NCBI GenBank assembly: GCA_950295325.1
Contig: OX485809.1
Location: 2,480,001 to 2,544,000, forward strand
Reading direction: 5' to 3'
DNA from: Polytrichum commune
Taxonomy: Eukaryota > Streptophyta > Polytrichopsida > Polytrichales > Polytrichaceae
Length of the DNA stretch: 64,000 bases
A program made the translations under genes and the position numbers. Shown here one piece after another: positions 33,120-45,420 of the stretch (the first letter of the stretch is position 1; every line of letters begins with the position of its first letter). Under the pieces are notes generated by a model. The model saw only the letters and a list, made by a program, of their open reading frames with translations. It made no database searches and was not told the origin of the DNA.

Positions 33120-33530
33120 ATGAAGGAGATAATGCAATTTTAAGGAATCATAATCAGCAAGGAGTTGGAACAGAGAGACCACATCCACATCATGATAATG
33201 ACATTGGTAAGGGTGGGAGAAGTCATCAGAGCAAAGGCAAGGGGAAATCAGATGAAAGTGCTCAGAATAGAGATGCAAGTATCCAGAGGGATCATCACAA
33301 GTTGGGTTACAAAGGTGGTGGCTCCATCGGATTCTGTACATGTGCCAAAGGAGAAAACTGGGAACAAGGTTGTTGGGAATGGGAATAGAAATGGGCGAGA
33401 CAGTTCTTGGATTGATGGCAAGATTAAAAATTATTACGATAGAGAGAAAGGTATTTTATATGTGCAATATGTTTGGGGTTCTCTGCCCCACGATTGCATA
33501 AGGGAAGAGAAGAAGATCCCTGGGGAATGA
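33120..33530 (+). pseudogene. Unrecognised ORF with a conserved-looking C-terminal end
   Basis: One frame gives a hydrophilic stretch rich in His, Gly, Lys and Asp (GVGTERPHPHHDNDIGKGG), open to 33388. Another frame, open to 33530, ends in SSWIDGKIKNYYDREKGILY followed by VQYVWGSLPHDC. The second string has the look of a folded, conserved segment, and a one-base shift near 33330 would bring the two into one frame. I do not recognise the family. It lies in the same orientation as the neighbouring fragments. Confidence 0.4.
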
Positions 33531-34008
33531 CTTGCTGAGGGAATGGAGCGACACGAAGCCGACAGTTTACGCGGTTTGCTGTTCATGTTTTCTGTAAGGT
33601 TTTCCCTCTAATTTTCTCTCTTCTGGACTCCCACACAAAGAGCTTGCCTAACTTTTGAAGTAAAGTGGGAGTATTTCGAATTCTGTAAGAGTGAGTTTAA
33701 TTTGAGTGCATAACTAATTTAATTCACTGTAGTTCCATGTGGGAATGTAGTTCCATGTGGGATGTAACTTGGTTCAACCAATGCATGAATCACACATGGC
33801 AATCTTGAGGAGGAAACAATTGTCTTCTGTCAGAATAGAGCCTTCTACGGTAAAGTCAATTTCTAATGTTACTTTACTCCCTGCAAAGTCTTGGCTTTTT
33901 GTGCCTCTAAAGTTTTCTGGCTAGCCCTGCTTTGGATGTCAATCATTGCACGTGTTGAGATGATTCTAACAAGAAGATTGTGGGGTTGTTGTGGTTGGTT
34001 TAAGGTAG
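33531..34008. other. Spacer before the EYA exons
   Basis: A short tandem repeat gtagttccatgtggga lies at about 33731-33762. No EYA N-terminal exon (DMDETL-type catalytic motif) is visible. Confidence 0.5.
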
Positions 34009-34682
34009 GGGGTTGTTGGATGAATGCGAAAGAATTAATCGAAGGTTGAACAAACAAGGAAGCGGTATTGGTTCATCCAAGACCACCAATTGTGACCCTA
34101 TACTCATAGCAAATACTTTTGTCAGCCATTATAACATTCTAATCACATCAGGAACCGTGGTGCCAAGCCTTGTGAAGTGTTTGCTTTTCCGCCTTGACAA
34201 ATACTTCCATCACTTTAACAGTAAGTTCTCATACCTATACCTAATCTGTGATGTTCTTGTTTGGTTAATGCTCGTGAGTCTATACACTTTTTACCAGTTC
34301 CCACCCTATCATGAAGTTTTGAAATCAACACGGATGGGATTTACATGTAATACTCTTGTTAGCCTTTTTTGTGTGAGGTTTTGGAATCAACATGATATTA
34401 TGGGTTTTTAAATCTTCTGCAGTATATAGCTCTTGGGAGGTTGGCAAGTTGCAGTGTTTCCAATGGGTCAAAGAGCGAGTGGAAAGACTTCCCTTAAAAT
34501 TCTGCGTGATTGGAGATGGAATAGATGAATGTGAAGCTGCTCATGTGTTAACCTGGCCCTTTGTGAAGATAAATATTGGACCTCATGCCGTCCATCGGTT
34601 GCCAACTATGTCAATGGATATCTTGGATCACTACATTAAAGTTATCTATGATCCTGTAGATAAATCTCAGGCAAGTACTTAG
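34009..34682 (+). CDS. Eyes-absent (EYA)-like phosphatase, last two exons only
   Basis: Exons 34009-34220 and 34423-34682 join in phase. The first reads NILITSGTVVPSLVKCLLFR, the second YSSWEVGKLQCFQWVKER, then LKFCVIGDGIDECEAAH and WPFVKINIGPHAVHR. These match the C-terminal half of plant EYA homologues, which are HAD-family protein tyrosine phosphatases; GDGxxE is the conserved acidic motif of the HAD fold. The N-terminal catalytic DxDxT exon was not found in the window, so the gene is partial and probably without function, unless far upstream exons exist. The stop is clean at 34680. Confidence 0.75.
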
Positions 34683-36254
34683 AGATTGGGGATTTAAGTT
34701 GTACAGGTGTAACTATAGATATTGTACAGCTGTAGTAATATGCGTATATATGCACGCGCACGCACGCGCGCACACACACATATATACTTTGTCAAGAGTG
34801 GTGCATAGACCTTTCTCAAAACATTGGATAATCTTCATACAACTCCATCACACCATATACTTCCATGGAACAGTCTTTCATGGCTTCGTGTCAGATTTTT
34901 ATGTGGTTAATCTTAATTTTTGTGTGAAGCATGTCTTTCATTTCCTACATATGTTCTGGGTGGAGTTGGGAGGAATCATGGCAGGAAAGCCACTAAGGTA
35001 GAACATATATCCTTGTACTAATCACAATTTTATATCCTAAGAGAAGTGTGCTGGTCGGAGAAAGTAATCATGTCTATCTTAGTGCCCAACATTACCGTGG
35101 TCCCTCGTTCGGAACTGCTTTGACTAGATTCAAGGTTACACAATTTAGAGGTGGGAATTTCGCCAATCCATGTTGGTCCCTTGTTAGTATTCTGCGAAGT
35201 TAGTCATTCACAGAAATGTAAACCGATTTCAGACTGTACACACTTGCGGTATCGAAACAATGTCGCCGACGAATTCGTTATTGTCTCTCTGAGGTGGTTT
35301 GCAGGGAGAACGAGCATTTCACTGTGCTTTCAAGATCGTCGGATTTGATACTTTTTTCTTGAACCACCGATGTAAAAATTTCCATGCGAAAAGACCACAA
35401 CCGAGCCACCACAATACACCAAACCAACAGTTTGGGCGGAGAAACTTCCAGGTCCAGGCGAGAAGCGAGCAATGCACCAAAACCCAAATGCAGGAACCGA
35501 GACCCAATTTTTTCCACATGCGATGTAACCAGGGAAGGGGAGAAATTGAATAGAGAACTCTGGTGCGTTTTACGACAGAGACTTCGTCTGGACAAGTGTA
35601 GGGTTGTTGGGTTCGAAGATTCGATTGGGATCTTGGTAGTAAACCAGGAGTCTGATCGCGGAAGCTTGTCAACAGTGAGCGAAAAGAGGGGAGGTGGAGG
35701 ATTATATAGCCATGTGTCTGAAGAATGTCCGTCCTGGTTGCTCAGAATCCATGTCGGGGATGGGTTCTCCAATTGTGTTATGTGACAGTTCTGGATGGGA
35801 ATTTGTAGAGCGGCGCGTGGTTCAAGAAAAAAGTATTAGCCAGTGCGGATTGCATGTGTATGTGCATGTGCATGTTGGGCAGTCAAGCCATTCCCGAAGT
35901 TTGAATTTGTCAGCAGATCGGTATGATAGACATATTTCTTACCCAAACAACTAATTGAGATTAGCATGCCTCACAAAAGAGCTCTCTCTTAATGTTCACT
36001 ACTGGGATATTCAGGCACTAATGTCTCGAAATTTTCTAGAATGTCGAGCCTGTAATGTCTCAACCGATCCCATAAAGTGACGGCAGGAATGTCCCAAAGT
36101 GGGTTTCTGCAGGTTTTCCCGGGAGGTGCAGACTGAACTCCGACTCTTTCTGCCTATCTCCCTCCGCTTATGATTGTGACTGGCACCCTTTACCAGCTTT
36201 TCCGAGAAGTTTTCTCACCCCACGAAAAAATCCACTAGTGGTTCTTTCTCAAAG
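34683..36254. other. Spacer with a microsatellite
   Basis: A CG/CA/TA alternating purine-pyrimidine microsatellite lies at about 34753-34788. Two overlapping frames near 35278-35785 lie on opposite strands and have no recognised match. A TGTGCA-type repeat is near 35860. Confidence 0.5.
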
Positions 36255-36292
36255 TCATTCGGTTCATCTATAACTAGCGCTCGGTTCTCCCC
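36255..36292 (-). repeat. MITE family 1, terminal remnant
   Basis: Only the end ggttcatctataactag...tcggttctcccc is visible, matching the terminus seen at 57962 and 63638. The rest of the unit is not found nearby. Confidence 0.45.
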
Positions 36293-38518
36293 ATTCGTTG
36301 GTCAAACACTGTGCACCGAGAGAATATGATCGTAATAAAGGAGGGAGTGAGCTGTTGCGTATCCACCGAACCAAGAGATGAAAAGCGGTGGAGATTTCTA
36401 GTCACAGCGAGCTTGCACCTTTGGGGCTGCAAGCAAATCAGGTAGCCCACCGTCCTAACTGCACAGGATTTCTAGTTTCAGGAAAGCCCTGAGGAGATAA
36501 TCTGCACACATGACAATCTTCCCCAACTTTACTTCCTGAATCTCGAATGCTCAAGTATGTTGCCGAGTTGTGTTGTGGCGTGTCATGCTGATTGCCTTTG
36601 TGTTGCAATTGAAAGGTCAGATTGGTTGAGCTGATTTCTTACCCTGCCTGTTGATTGCATGTACAACAAGATGGTTTTAATTGTCCAACATCACTCTTTG
36701 TGTATGGTAATTTAAGCATTAAGAAAATTTGGATGATTTTGTGTTAATTCTTCATGAGCTCAAAGTTTGGGACTAAACCTATGATTTAATCTACTTTACT
36801 TTATAAATAACTCTACTGACTTGCAAAGATGAAGTGGAAATCCTTATAGCCAAGAGTATTGTGGCACCCATAGACTATTTGGTGTTGGTGGTTCTCATTG
36901 TTTGTCACTAACAACTTATTGAAAGAGTGTACAAAAGCTTTGTTTGTGAAACACTCGTCTATTTGTAGATGTGCTTTTGGTTGGTTATTTTGAGGAACTT
37001 GCTTCCAAATCAATGTAATATTGTATATGAATGCACCAATCTTCTTAACAAATATTTCTGCATTTGTTTTTTTATTTGTGAGATATGTATCAACCAATTG
37101 AAGTTGACATGTTGTCTTCACTAATTTGCAGTTGCGTTGAACCTCTCAGCCACGACAATTAAGAGTGCCGACGACGCACCCTACATGCATGCATGCTTGC
37201 GTAGTTTTGTGTCATAAATGCAATTGTTGACATGACCAAAATAACACAATATTCAATCTCACAAAATATTATGAATTTGCAACTACATCGCACACATTTT
37301 GTTAAAAGCTTGTGATTTCAAAACCTTCAAATTCTGGCTTTGCACACTTCCACACTTTCTCCAAATGTTTGGCTATTTGACTATTTGCATGCCCTCAACA
37401 AACTCAAAGCATGATATTGTATTTCAAGCGATATCAAAATTAAGTATCAATATATTAGATTCATCTGCTTGAATAATCAATTGCAATGCGTATTTTTGCA
37501 CTACACCTACACGTGCGATACAATCTATTGAGAGTCATACATAAGACCTTGTCATTGTGCATATTCTACAAGAGCAATTAAGCGAAGTTATAACGTTGAA
37601 CAAAAATAAAGCTCTACTTATGCCATAAATCCAAAACCCTGATTTTTTCACACAAATAAGTCTTCAAACAACTTAATATATTGAATTGAATTGATTGGTT
37701 GAAGTAAGACATAATTAGTACGATGAGGTTCAAGAAAGAGTACATGAACGAATACGACTAAAGGCGTGTGCAACGATTTCAACCATGGGATCGATCGTAG
37801 TCTCATAGAAGTGATATGCATGATTCTTGGTCAATATATACGAATTCATTTTCCAAAGACTTACATTGTTGTGCAATATGTGGCGTGACAAAGATGGGAA
37901 ATCGTAGGCAACAATATCAATTAGTACATAATTCATACATTGATCCTACAATGCCCATGCAAGGCTCTACACCATATGGAGCAACAAACGCATATCTTGC
38001 AAACTTCACAACCAACGCCTCAGGTTACAAAATGATTATCTGTAGTCATGTCATTCAAACAAGAACAAACCTCCAAATGCCCCTTATGTGGTGTACAACT
38101 CACCAACATATATGAGATCCTTTATCACAACCAATCATTTCTTATCTTTCTTTGACATTGGAATGTATATACAATCAAAAGATTGGAGTTTTAGTGTTGG
38201 CAAAATTGTGGACACTAGTCTTTTGATAATGAATAAGATATTTGTACGAGTTCTGAAAATTACATAATTGCCATGGCCATGATTTGGATTTGTCAATTTG
38301 CTATCTACATTCTTTGAGTGTTGCACAACCTACGAGAAGTGGGTGCTTAATTATGAGGAAAATGGGTGATTCTCAGGGTTCCATCCTTCTGTCCTTTGAT
38401 TCTTGGTTGGTTTAGCAGTTGAAATAGTATTTAGTGTGATTGTCTACGTTAAATAATCTTTGTAGAGATGAATTCGATGAAGGCAGATAACATGTTTGCA
38501 ATTTCAGTCAATTATTCA
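36293..38518. other. Spacer with small unrecognised frames
   Basis: A 102-residue frame on the - strand (36813-37121) and a short one on the + strand (37891-38115, MGNRRQQYQLVHNSYIDP) have no recognised domain. They could be remnants of transposon genes. Confidence 0.4.
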
Positions 38519-38840
38519 GTCAAATTCAGAATTTGAGTTTTTGCTTATTTCGTGTATGGATCTCCTTGTATCCGATTTGAGATGAATTTATGGGTGCCTG
38601 AACACGGCCTCTATCGTCAATTGCTCTCTAGTTGATCGCCAGAAGTCATCCGATTACGCCTTCTTTGTTCGGATTGGATTGGTGTCAGTAGAGTTTCAAA
38701 TTTGGGGTCTAGATTTGTGTGATTGTTTTGTGAAAGTTGGAAGCCATTGGCTACTGGAGTGTGTAAATTTTAGAGTTGTCTTCTTCGGATCCGGATATAA
38801 TGGTTGTTGCTTATTTGCATAAGGATTGGTTTGTCCTTAT
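38519..38840 (+). repeat. Duplicated segment, copy b (partner 31268-31600)
   Basis: Same sequence as at 31268 with scattered changes and a deletion of about 15 bp near 38722. The match breaks off at ttggtttgtcc, where a GC-rich segment begins. Confidence 0.85.
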
Positions 38841-39850
38841 GGACGCCTCTACCAAATGAATTGCCGCAACCCTTGCTAGCCCCCTTGACCATATTGCCAA
38901 TTTTCAATTCTAGCAAAGGTTACGTGTCGCTAACCCTTCGCATTCCGCCATGCTAATGGTTAGCTCCTCCTACCCCGGACCTTACAGTTCATAGGAGGGA
39001 ACCAACCCTCCTACTTTGCTTTCAGGACTCACCCCTTAATCGGTAACCAATTCCCAAATGTGGACTTCCATCCATGGAAGTCCAATCCTATGTTGATCAT
39101 AGCATTGCCGAAGCAACACTACAACAACCCGAACCATACTAGGCAACTATGGCCTCACAATGGGCCAAAGCCCATGGAGGCCGTGCCGTTCGGCCTCGGG
39201 TGGGTGAGGCCACACCATCTCACCCATATAAGCCTCTAGGACTTTACGCGGGGCCCCTACCCCACCGTCAACCAACCTCTTGTCTCTCTACCAAGATTTG
39301 GGGCCAAGTGGACATTTTCCTTTAGCTGCTGGGCCTAGAACCTCCCCAACAGCTTTAGACCATCATAACTTCCTTGTATGATGTCCGATCATAACAACCA
39401 ACCACTCCATCTTCATCTACGCTTCACGTAGATGCCGATGGACTCCTCACTTGCCCCATTCGGGTAAGTCTTGAGGAAGTTATGCCTGTTTGAACCTTGG
39501 CAGTCCCAGGAATCACTCCCAGGCACTGCTGTACCAGGGCGCTGTCCCGGGACAGCGCCCCACTCAAATGGCCGTAACTCCTAGCTCACACCTCCGCTTG
39601 AGGTAATCTTGAGCATTCTAGAATCACCAGGCCATGAGCTACGCATAGCTCATGGCCTTACCCCCATGCCTCCTAGTCTCCGTGGGTGGGAGGCGTTCCT
39701 AACGCCCAAGGCCCTCGCCCACACTAGGATCACTTGGGCCCTCTCACCAACGGCGCCACAAGTCCCGGGTGTCACTCCGGGGTCCCCCTTGTGCCCATGG
39801 TGTTTCGGGCATTCCTCATGGAGAGGTGCGCGACATGTATGCTGCCAAAT
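38841..39850. repeat. GC-rich hairpin-rich insertion, unclassified
   Basis: This block of about 1 kb is much richer in GC than its surroundings and begins exactly where the duplicated segment stops matching. It holds several short perfect hairpins: 39062-39083 (10-bp stem), 39414-39434 (8-bp stem), a 24-nt perfect palindrome at 39537-39560 centred on CCCGGG, and 39630-39657 (12-bp stem, 4-base loop). A TATA-like catataag lies at about 39220. It may be an old solo LTR, but terminal TG/CA with a target duplication was not established. Confidence 0.5.
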
Positions 39851-40859
39851 TAGCTTCATCAGGTGGCTTTCCAGTGCCTACAATTGTAATGTTAGAAGGT
39901 CCCTTGGGCTATTGGGAGAATGTTAGAAAGACTTTGGGAATGGGTTTTGTATAATATCTTAGGGGCAAAGATGTTGTGCAGGTAGCTGCCAATAGGTTTG
40001 GGTTAGATGGAGTTGCATTTTTGTTACACACGGTAAATTGGAGGGAAGGAAAATGTGGGAAGGGTTAAGCTTTTCTGTTTCGTTTAACGAACATTTAAAA
40101 TTTTATTACTGGAGATTTTTCGGGAGGCTGGATATTGGCCTGATTCAGGGAGGGATGCAAGTTCTACACTGCTTTTGTGTACACCTGGGGTTTTAGCAGA
40201 AACTACGAGTAGTAATGGGTTTGTAAATTTATGTGATGGGTACCACGATTTAGAGTTAATGTTATCAGATTCTTTAAAGATCTATGCTACTGGGCTAACC
40301 ATCATGCAACTGGAAGTACTTTTCCCATTTATGAAACATGAGAATTGATGAGTTGAGAAGAAAATACACGAATTTGCAATTGACTTCAGGTGCAATTAAT
40401 GTTATAGGTTGAGATGGAAGAGGGCTCTGTGTCGTGTTAATTTCTAGATGGAGTTGCCGATGAACATCGGATTGTGACATGTATTTACAACCCTACTATG
40501 CAGCTCCAAAGGATTGCCTTTGGGGTTCATTCAGCACTTTGTGTCGTTTGGAAACATGTGTTGCTTACTCACCTTTAATATGCCCAGAAACATTGAAGAA
40601 ATGATTAATTTGAGGATAATTGACATATTCTAGTATATCTAATGGGCTTCAACAATGAAAGCCATAAATTGAGGCCTTGGTGAGTCTTGTGAGAATGTAA
40701 AATGGTCATTTGCCTGCAACTAAATTTGGTCTTTCAGCATCTTTGGGGTTGTTTATGAAGTCTGTAAGAAAGTCTGTAATTTTCAGACGGACATGAATGC
40801 ACTACCAAAAATTTGAGTTTTTTTTTCACTTCGTGTACGTTTATTATGCAGAGCTCACA
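39851..40859. other. Spacer
   Basis: No gene is recognised. A short third copy of the start of the 31268 segment lies at 40801-40840. Confidence 0.5.
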
Positions 40860-43370
40860 ATGGTGGCTAGCAATGCCAACAACAATTATCCTACAATCAA
40901 TTACTCCCGGCTACTCACAAAATTGAAGGCTGAGTTGCCGGAGACGAGCCCGAAGAAATCACGCAACACGAAGAAATTCTATCCCACCAAAGCGCAACGG
41001 CAACTCTTGGATGTCTATGGGTACAAGAATTTTTTGAATCCACCTGGTTTTGACAGTGTGCGTGAGGTCAATCAGTTCGTAACAGAGCATGCGGACTATC
41101 AAAAGGGTTTCGAAAAGATCCATGGTGGATTGCCGTGTTCATGTATTTGTTTTAAATTATCATAGAATTTTTTCCTTTTATATACATATCAATATCATTG
41201 CAATTTTCTAAATGTGTTAACCTCCTCAAGTTACTTGAAGCTGCTTTTAAACATGTTTCATATTCAATATGAAAATATCGAAGCCACCCTTCCAGCTTGG
41301 AAAGCGAAGACATTGCTGAAGACCATTGTCTCCGGCGATTTGACGCCACACCAAATGTTCCGATTTTTAATGAGTTTGGAATCACTGACACCACTTCGTG
41401 GTTTGATCTGTCATACGATCGCGCAGAATCTATATTACGTGTAATGGAAGAAGAAAACATGCAGACGCAAATCGATACATTGACCTTTATTCTTTCAACT
41501 CCAAATTCAATCCTCAGTACGGTGTCGTGATGTGGGCCGACTACTACATAGAACTTAGACATTTTATATGTTATTATTATTTTCAAATTGATATTTATAT
41601 GAGGATGTAAGTTAGTTGTTTAAATTGAGAACCGGTATTAAGTTCAAGGTCGGATGACTCGGTAGATATATGTGGTAGGTAGATTTGGGAAAGATAGGAT
41701 TTACCGGCGGGCCGTTACCTAACAATCTAGGGATTCTAGAAGGCCTAACCTTTTAGTTTCCTATTTGTTAGCGGGATAAGGTCTCTCGAAGCCTTAAACC
41801 CGAACTTTCCTATTGGCTTGCCGGATTAGCTTTTAATCCAAAATTTTCCTACTTCTAGCGGGATAAGGGTTCTAGAAACCTTTAACTCTAACATTTCTTA
41901 TTTCTAGCAAGATAAGGGTTCTAGAAACTTTTTACCTAAAAAGTCTCCTATTAGTTAGCCACTTGGGGTTCTAGAAATCCTTACCCAATGGTTTTCTATT
42001 GGCCGAAGGGGGCAAGGTAGAAGAGTATTTAAGGGGTGTTAGAAGTGTGTTAAGCGGGGGAACGTTAGCATTTGGAGTTAGTACTTGTGTAGAGTTGAAA
42101 GAGCTTTGAGCATTTTAAGAAGAAGAAGTGTTTAAAAAGCTCATCTATACAAGAGGGTGAAGGGTGAGAGTTTTAGAATGACTAGGTTACACTAAGTGCA
42201 TTATTTGTATTATTTCATTCAATATTAAGTAAGCAGAACTTTGGAATGAAAAATTTGTGAATTATGGATGATTAGATTGTTTGATTGTTATGAAAATTTG
42301 CGAGGATGTTCTTTATAAGATATAGAAGTCGAGGTAAAAATTTAGAAGCTTCAGTCTATGGGGAGAAAAATTTGTAAAAAGTTGAAGTGAAGGGTGTCTA
42401 GGAACAAAGGTAACTAGGATAATAAAGTTGAAAATATGGATCTTTTTTAATACTATAGATATGGCTACAAAAATTTGATATTACCTTCTGATCTTATCTA
42501 TGTATTACGTGTCAAAAATTGAGATTGATTGGACTTAATGGTCAGAAGTTATTAGAGTTTTAGTGACCGGATGTTATACCACAACATTCATGCTAGAAAG
42601 TTAGAGTTAGAAAAACATGCATAACTTTTTAGTATGAGCTCCATTTGTGCTAAAATTTGGTGTGGCTACTTTTAGTAAGGTACTTCATAAGTGTACCAAG
42701 TTTCACTTAAAGAAAGTGACTTAGGTGAAAGTTATACTATTCTGAAGTTTAGTAGGACAACATTGAGAGGGTTTTACAACAAGGATATAGGAGAAGGGAA
42801 AGGTACTATAAATTTTTGAACATTAGAATAAATAAAGGAGCCCTGTGCTTACCGGATAGTGCACATTTTTCTTGACAACGAGATTCGATGATGCGCCGGT
42901 TCTAGCTCCAGCAGGAATTTCTCGTTCAAAAAATGGGAAGCGCGGTGCTTGAGCGTCTACACAATAATCTGCAAGTACAGCTCATTTATTACGTCCATAA
43001 TTTTGTATTTGTATTTCATTATTATATTGTATATAATTCTAAATACTAACTACATTGCGTAATTAATGGCAGGGACAATGGACGAGTATACGTAGGCCAA
43101 ACCATATCACCACACAAGCGATTGCTTCAACACGTCCGGTCCCCACCTCTCAAGATGAGGGACAATGCTAGACTATTCGTTTTATTCGCGCAACATTTTA
43201 ATATGGAAGTTGTCTATACGACTACAAGAAAATATCTAGCTGATAGGAAGGAGAAATAATTAATATGCATGTACCAATCGGAACCCTTGCGAAGCTATAA
43301 TATAATGAGGGGTCGTCCATCGGCCAACCTTTTATATTGGATGCTTAAGAGGAAATCTACGAATAAGTAA
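40860..43370 (+). pseudogene. GIY-YIG nuclease-like gene, split and decayed
   Basis: Exons 40860-41134 and 41296-41530 join in phase (GGLP-LESEDI) to give MVASNANNNYPTINYSRLLT onwards and SWFDLSYDRAESILRVMEE, an unrecognised N-terminal region. After a non-coding insertion, an exon from 43073 reads NGRVYVGQTISPHKRLLQHV, then YTTTRKYLADRKEK, one stop at 43257, then in the same frame LICMYQSEPLRSYNIMRGRP. This matches the GIY-YIG fold: GxxYVGQT strand, the Arg of KRLLQH, the expected Glu position at the stop and the final Asn of YN. Such domains cut DNA in homing nucleases, UvrC, SLX1 and Penelope elements. No reverse transcriptase is near. Whether the N-terminal exons and the GIY-YIG exon form one gene is inferred from order and strand. 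Confidence 0.55.
41600..42850. repeat. Possible LTR-type fossil inside the GIY-YIG gene
   Basis: The block lies between the exons. Its first third has four to five diverged units of ggataagggttctagaaac with linkers (41740-42000), followed by a TATA-like gagtatttaagg at about 42026. The layout resembles an old LTR promoter, but ends and target duplication were not found. No internal genes are visible. It is old. Confidence 0.35.
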
Positions 43371-43639
43371 TAAAAATGTCATCTTCTTGCTTTATACAAA
43401 ATGTCCATCTTCGCCTTTGGATATAACATTTATTTCCGCATTTGCTATTTTATACTTGATTACAATCATGATGCACTTGCTAGCGAGTTGTGGCTGCCTA
43501 ACTACTTCATTGTGCAAGAGATTTCAATTCGTGGACGGTTCTAATTCAAGAAATAAAGAAGTTAGTAAGTTATGAACTTATGAACTTGAACTTGGGGATT
43601 GTTAAAGTGTTTGATCTTGATTTGCAAATGTTTTAAAGT

Positions 43640-44091
43640 TTACAAAAAGGGTGCAATAATAGTGTACCCTTCATGTGACAAATGTGCACATTATAGAAGG
43701 TGGTGTAAATTTCGAGCCCCATGCTACAATGAAATCTTTGGCTGTTGTCGCTGCCACAATGAGATCAAGGTAACGTACTGCTCTTTGTGTAATAGTCTTT
43801 GTAGGTGTTTTTAATATACTTTATGCTGTAGTTTTTATTTTCAAAATAATAAATGTAATGGGTGGTTGTATTTTTTGAGCAGTCCATGCCCTGGAAATTG
43901 ATTTAAACCAATTGATAATCCCTTGTCAATTGGAGAGTCATAATAAGTACATTGTACTTTCTGGGTTGGCAGTGTAATAAGCCTGGGAAAGGTAAGATAG
44001 CTGACAAGACATGAACCTTCATGTTGTGCAGAATGCAAATGAGAAGGACTGTGAAAAATGTCATGATATTCCAAGACACAACATAAAAAAG
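43640..44091 (+). pseudogene. CHY zinc-finger (RZFP34/MIEL1-type) fragment, two exons
   Basis: Exon one ends at 43769 and reads [17 protein letters not shown] followed by [14 protein letters not shown], matching the CHY finger of plant CHY/CTCHY/RING E3 ligases (typical form HYRRRCKIRAPCC.EIF.CRHCHNE). Exon two, 44032-44091 in phase, reads NANEKDCEKCHDIPRHNIKK, the next step of the same finger. The following CTCHY and RING exons are not recognisable. One Cys of the usual RAPCC pair is a Tyr here. The family ubiquitinates transcription factors in stress and ABA signalling; this fragment alone could not act as a ligase. Confidence 0.65.
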
Positions 44092-44966
44092 GTACAGAGC
44101 TCCTCACTAGGACTTATTAGTGAATTCCATTGTAGCGGAGGAAGATTTATAACTCTGTACACATAGTACTTTACTTACATGTTGCAAAGAATATTTTTAT
44201 GTGAGCCGTAATTTGTCACGTGAGCTGAAACTTTAAGTATTTTGATTCTTTGGTTTGGGAGATTGTAAAAGTTTCATAGATCATTGTAGAGTAGAAATAT
44301 GCTAACTGTTGCACATACGAATTTTAACAGAGGTTTTTATCACTACAAAGGCCACTCGACCTTCCCTTATATACATTAGCAAGCTTTATCAAATGATTGT
44401 AAACGAACAATGTCAAAGGCTTGAAATTTAAAATAATATTCTTGAAATTGGAGGATGTAAGTATAATAAATGTGAAAGAAAGGGGGTTTGATTGAGATGA
44501 GTCTTGTGGTCTAATACTACATTGTTCTCGATATACAGAGTATGGGACTACCGCAATCCCGTCGCAACAAGATACTGAAGAACAAGAGAAAGTTGTTGTG
44601 AACAATGGGAAGGAACTAATTGCAAAGTTTTGCAGTCAATGTGCACAATCTGAGGTGAGCCAATGAATTTGCTTCTCACGTCCTCAGTACATTGGTGATT
44701 TAACCCTGTTGCACACTCGCAGTGACATTATTTTCCTACATTATGAAATGGACATACTGGTGATATCAACACTCAAATACAATTTGCACAATTCTGAAGA
44801 TGTGAGATGTTTGGTTCCCGTGATCATGAGAAGGCCCCTTTTGTTGCGTAGGTTTCTTTCATGATTTTTGTTCCAAGAATGGATGGACCTCGAGTATTTG
44901 TGGAACGAGTTTGGGTTTGTGTATGTTATGCTGAATAAGGTGTCCGGTACAGATTGCTTGTGCAGG
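44092..44966. other. Spacer
   Basis: No exon is convincing. A frame near 44540-44655 (QSQQDTEEQEK-like) is open but unrecognised. Confidence 0.45.
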
Positions 44967-45399
44967 AGAGGTAGTAAAAGGCGATGCTGGCACTTAGATT
45001 GTTGATGAAGGAAACCGTCTCAGTGCTGATATTATCGTCCTTGGAAGCCGTGGTGGTGGAGTTCTGAAACGGTGACCTCTTTAATGATCTTCACTGCACG
45101 TTGTGCTTTGGATATACTTTTTGGGATTATTGAATCTACTTGGCTACTAATGTTAGACTTATGTTCTTTATATGTGTAATATAAAAATGATCATAGGGAG
45201 TCACCCTATGACCTTCATTTGCAAGTTGTGTGTTTGTTATAATTATTGGGATTACTCTATCTACTACCCCCACTCATGTTAGTCTTCTGTTCTTTGTATG
45301 TGTAATACCAGAATGATCATGGGGAGTAAGAGTAACTACGTCCTGCACAATGCTAGATGTCCAGTGGCAATCATTCGCCACGAAGAAGAGGCCCTCTAA
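44967..45399 (+). pseudogene. Universal stress protein (UspA-like), copy 1, partial
   Basis: Exon EVVKGDAGT, a stop, then IVDEGNRLSADIIVLGSRGG (44967-45071), joined to an exon at 45312-45399 reading MIMGSKSNYVLHNARCPVAI and ending EEEAL. The pair contains the ATP-binding G-x2-G-x9-GS motif of USP domains (GSRGGGVLKRMIMGSKS). The N-terminal half is missing. Inside the intron, about 45122-45200 is a tandem duplicate of 45247-45325, including a false acceptor copy gatcatagggag. The single in-frame stop near 44995 marks it as decayed. Confidence 0.65.
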
Positions 45400-45420
45400 G
45401 TTCACCATCCACTGAGTTCT

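Noticed and set aside
35278-35785. Long overlapping ORFs on opposite strands
   Set aside because: No recognisable domain or splice pattern; the open frames on both strands reflect local composition.
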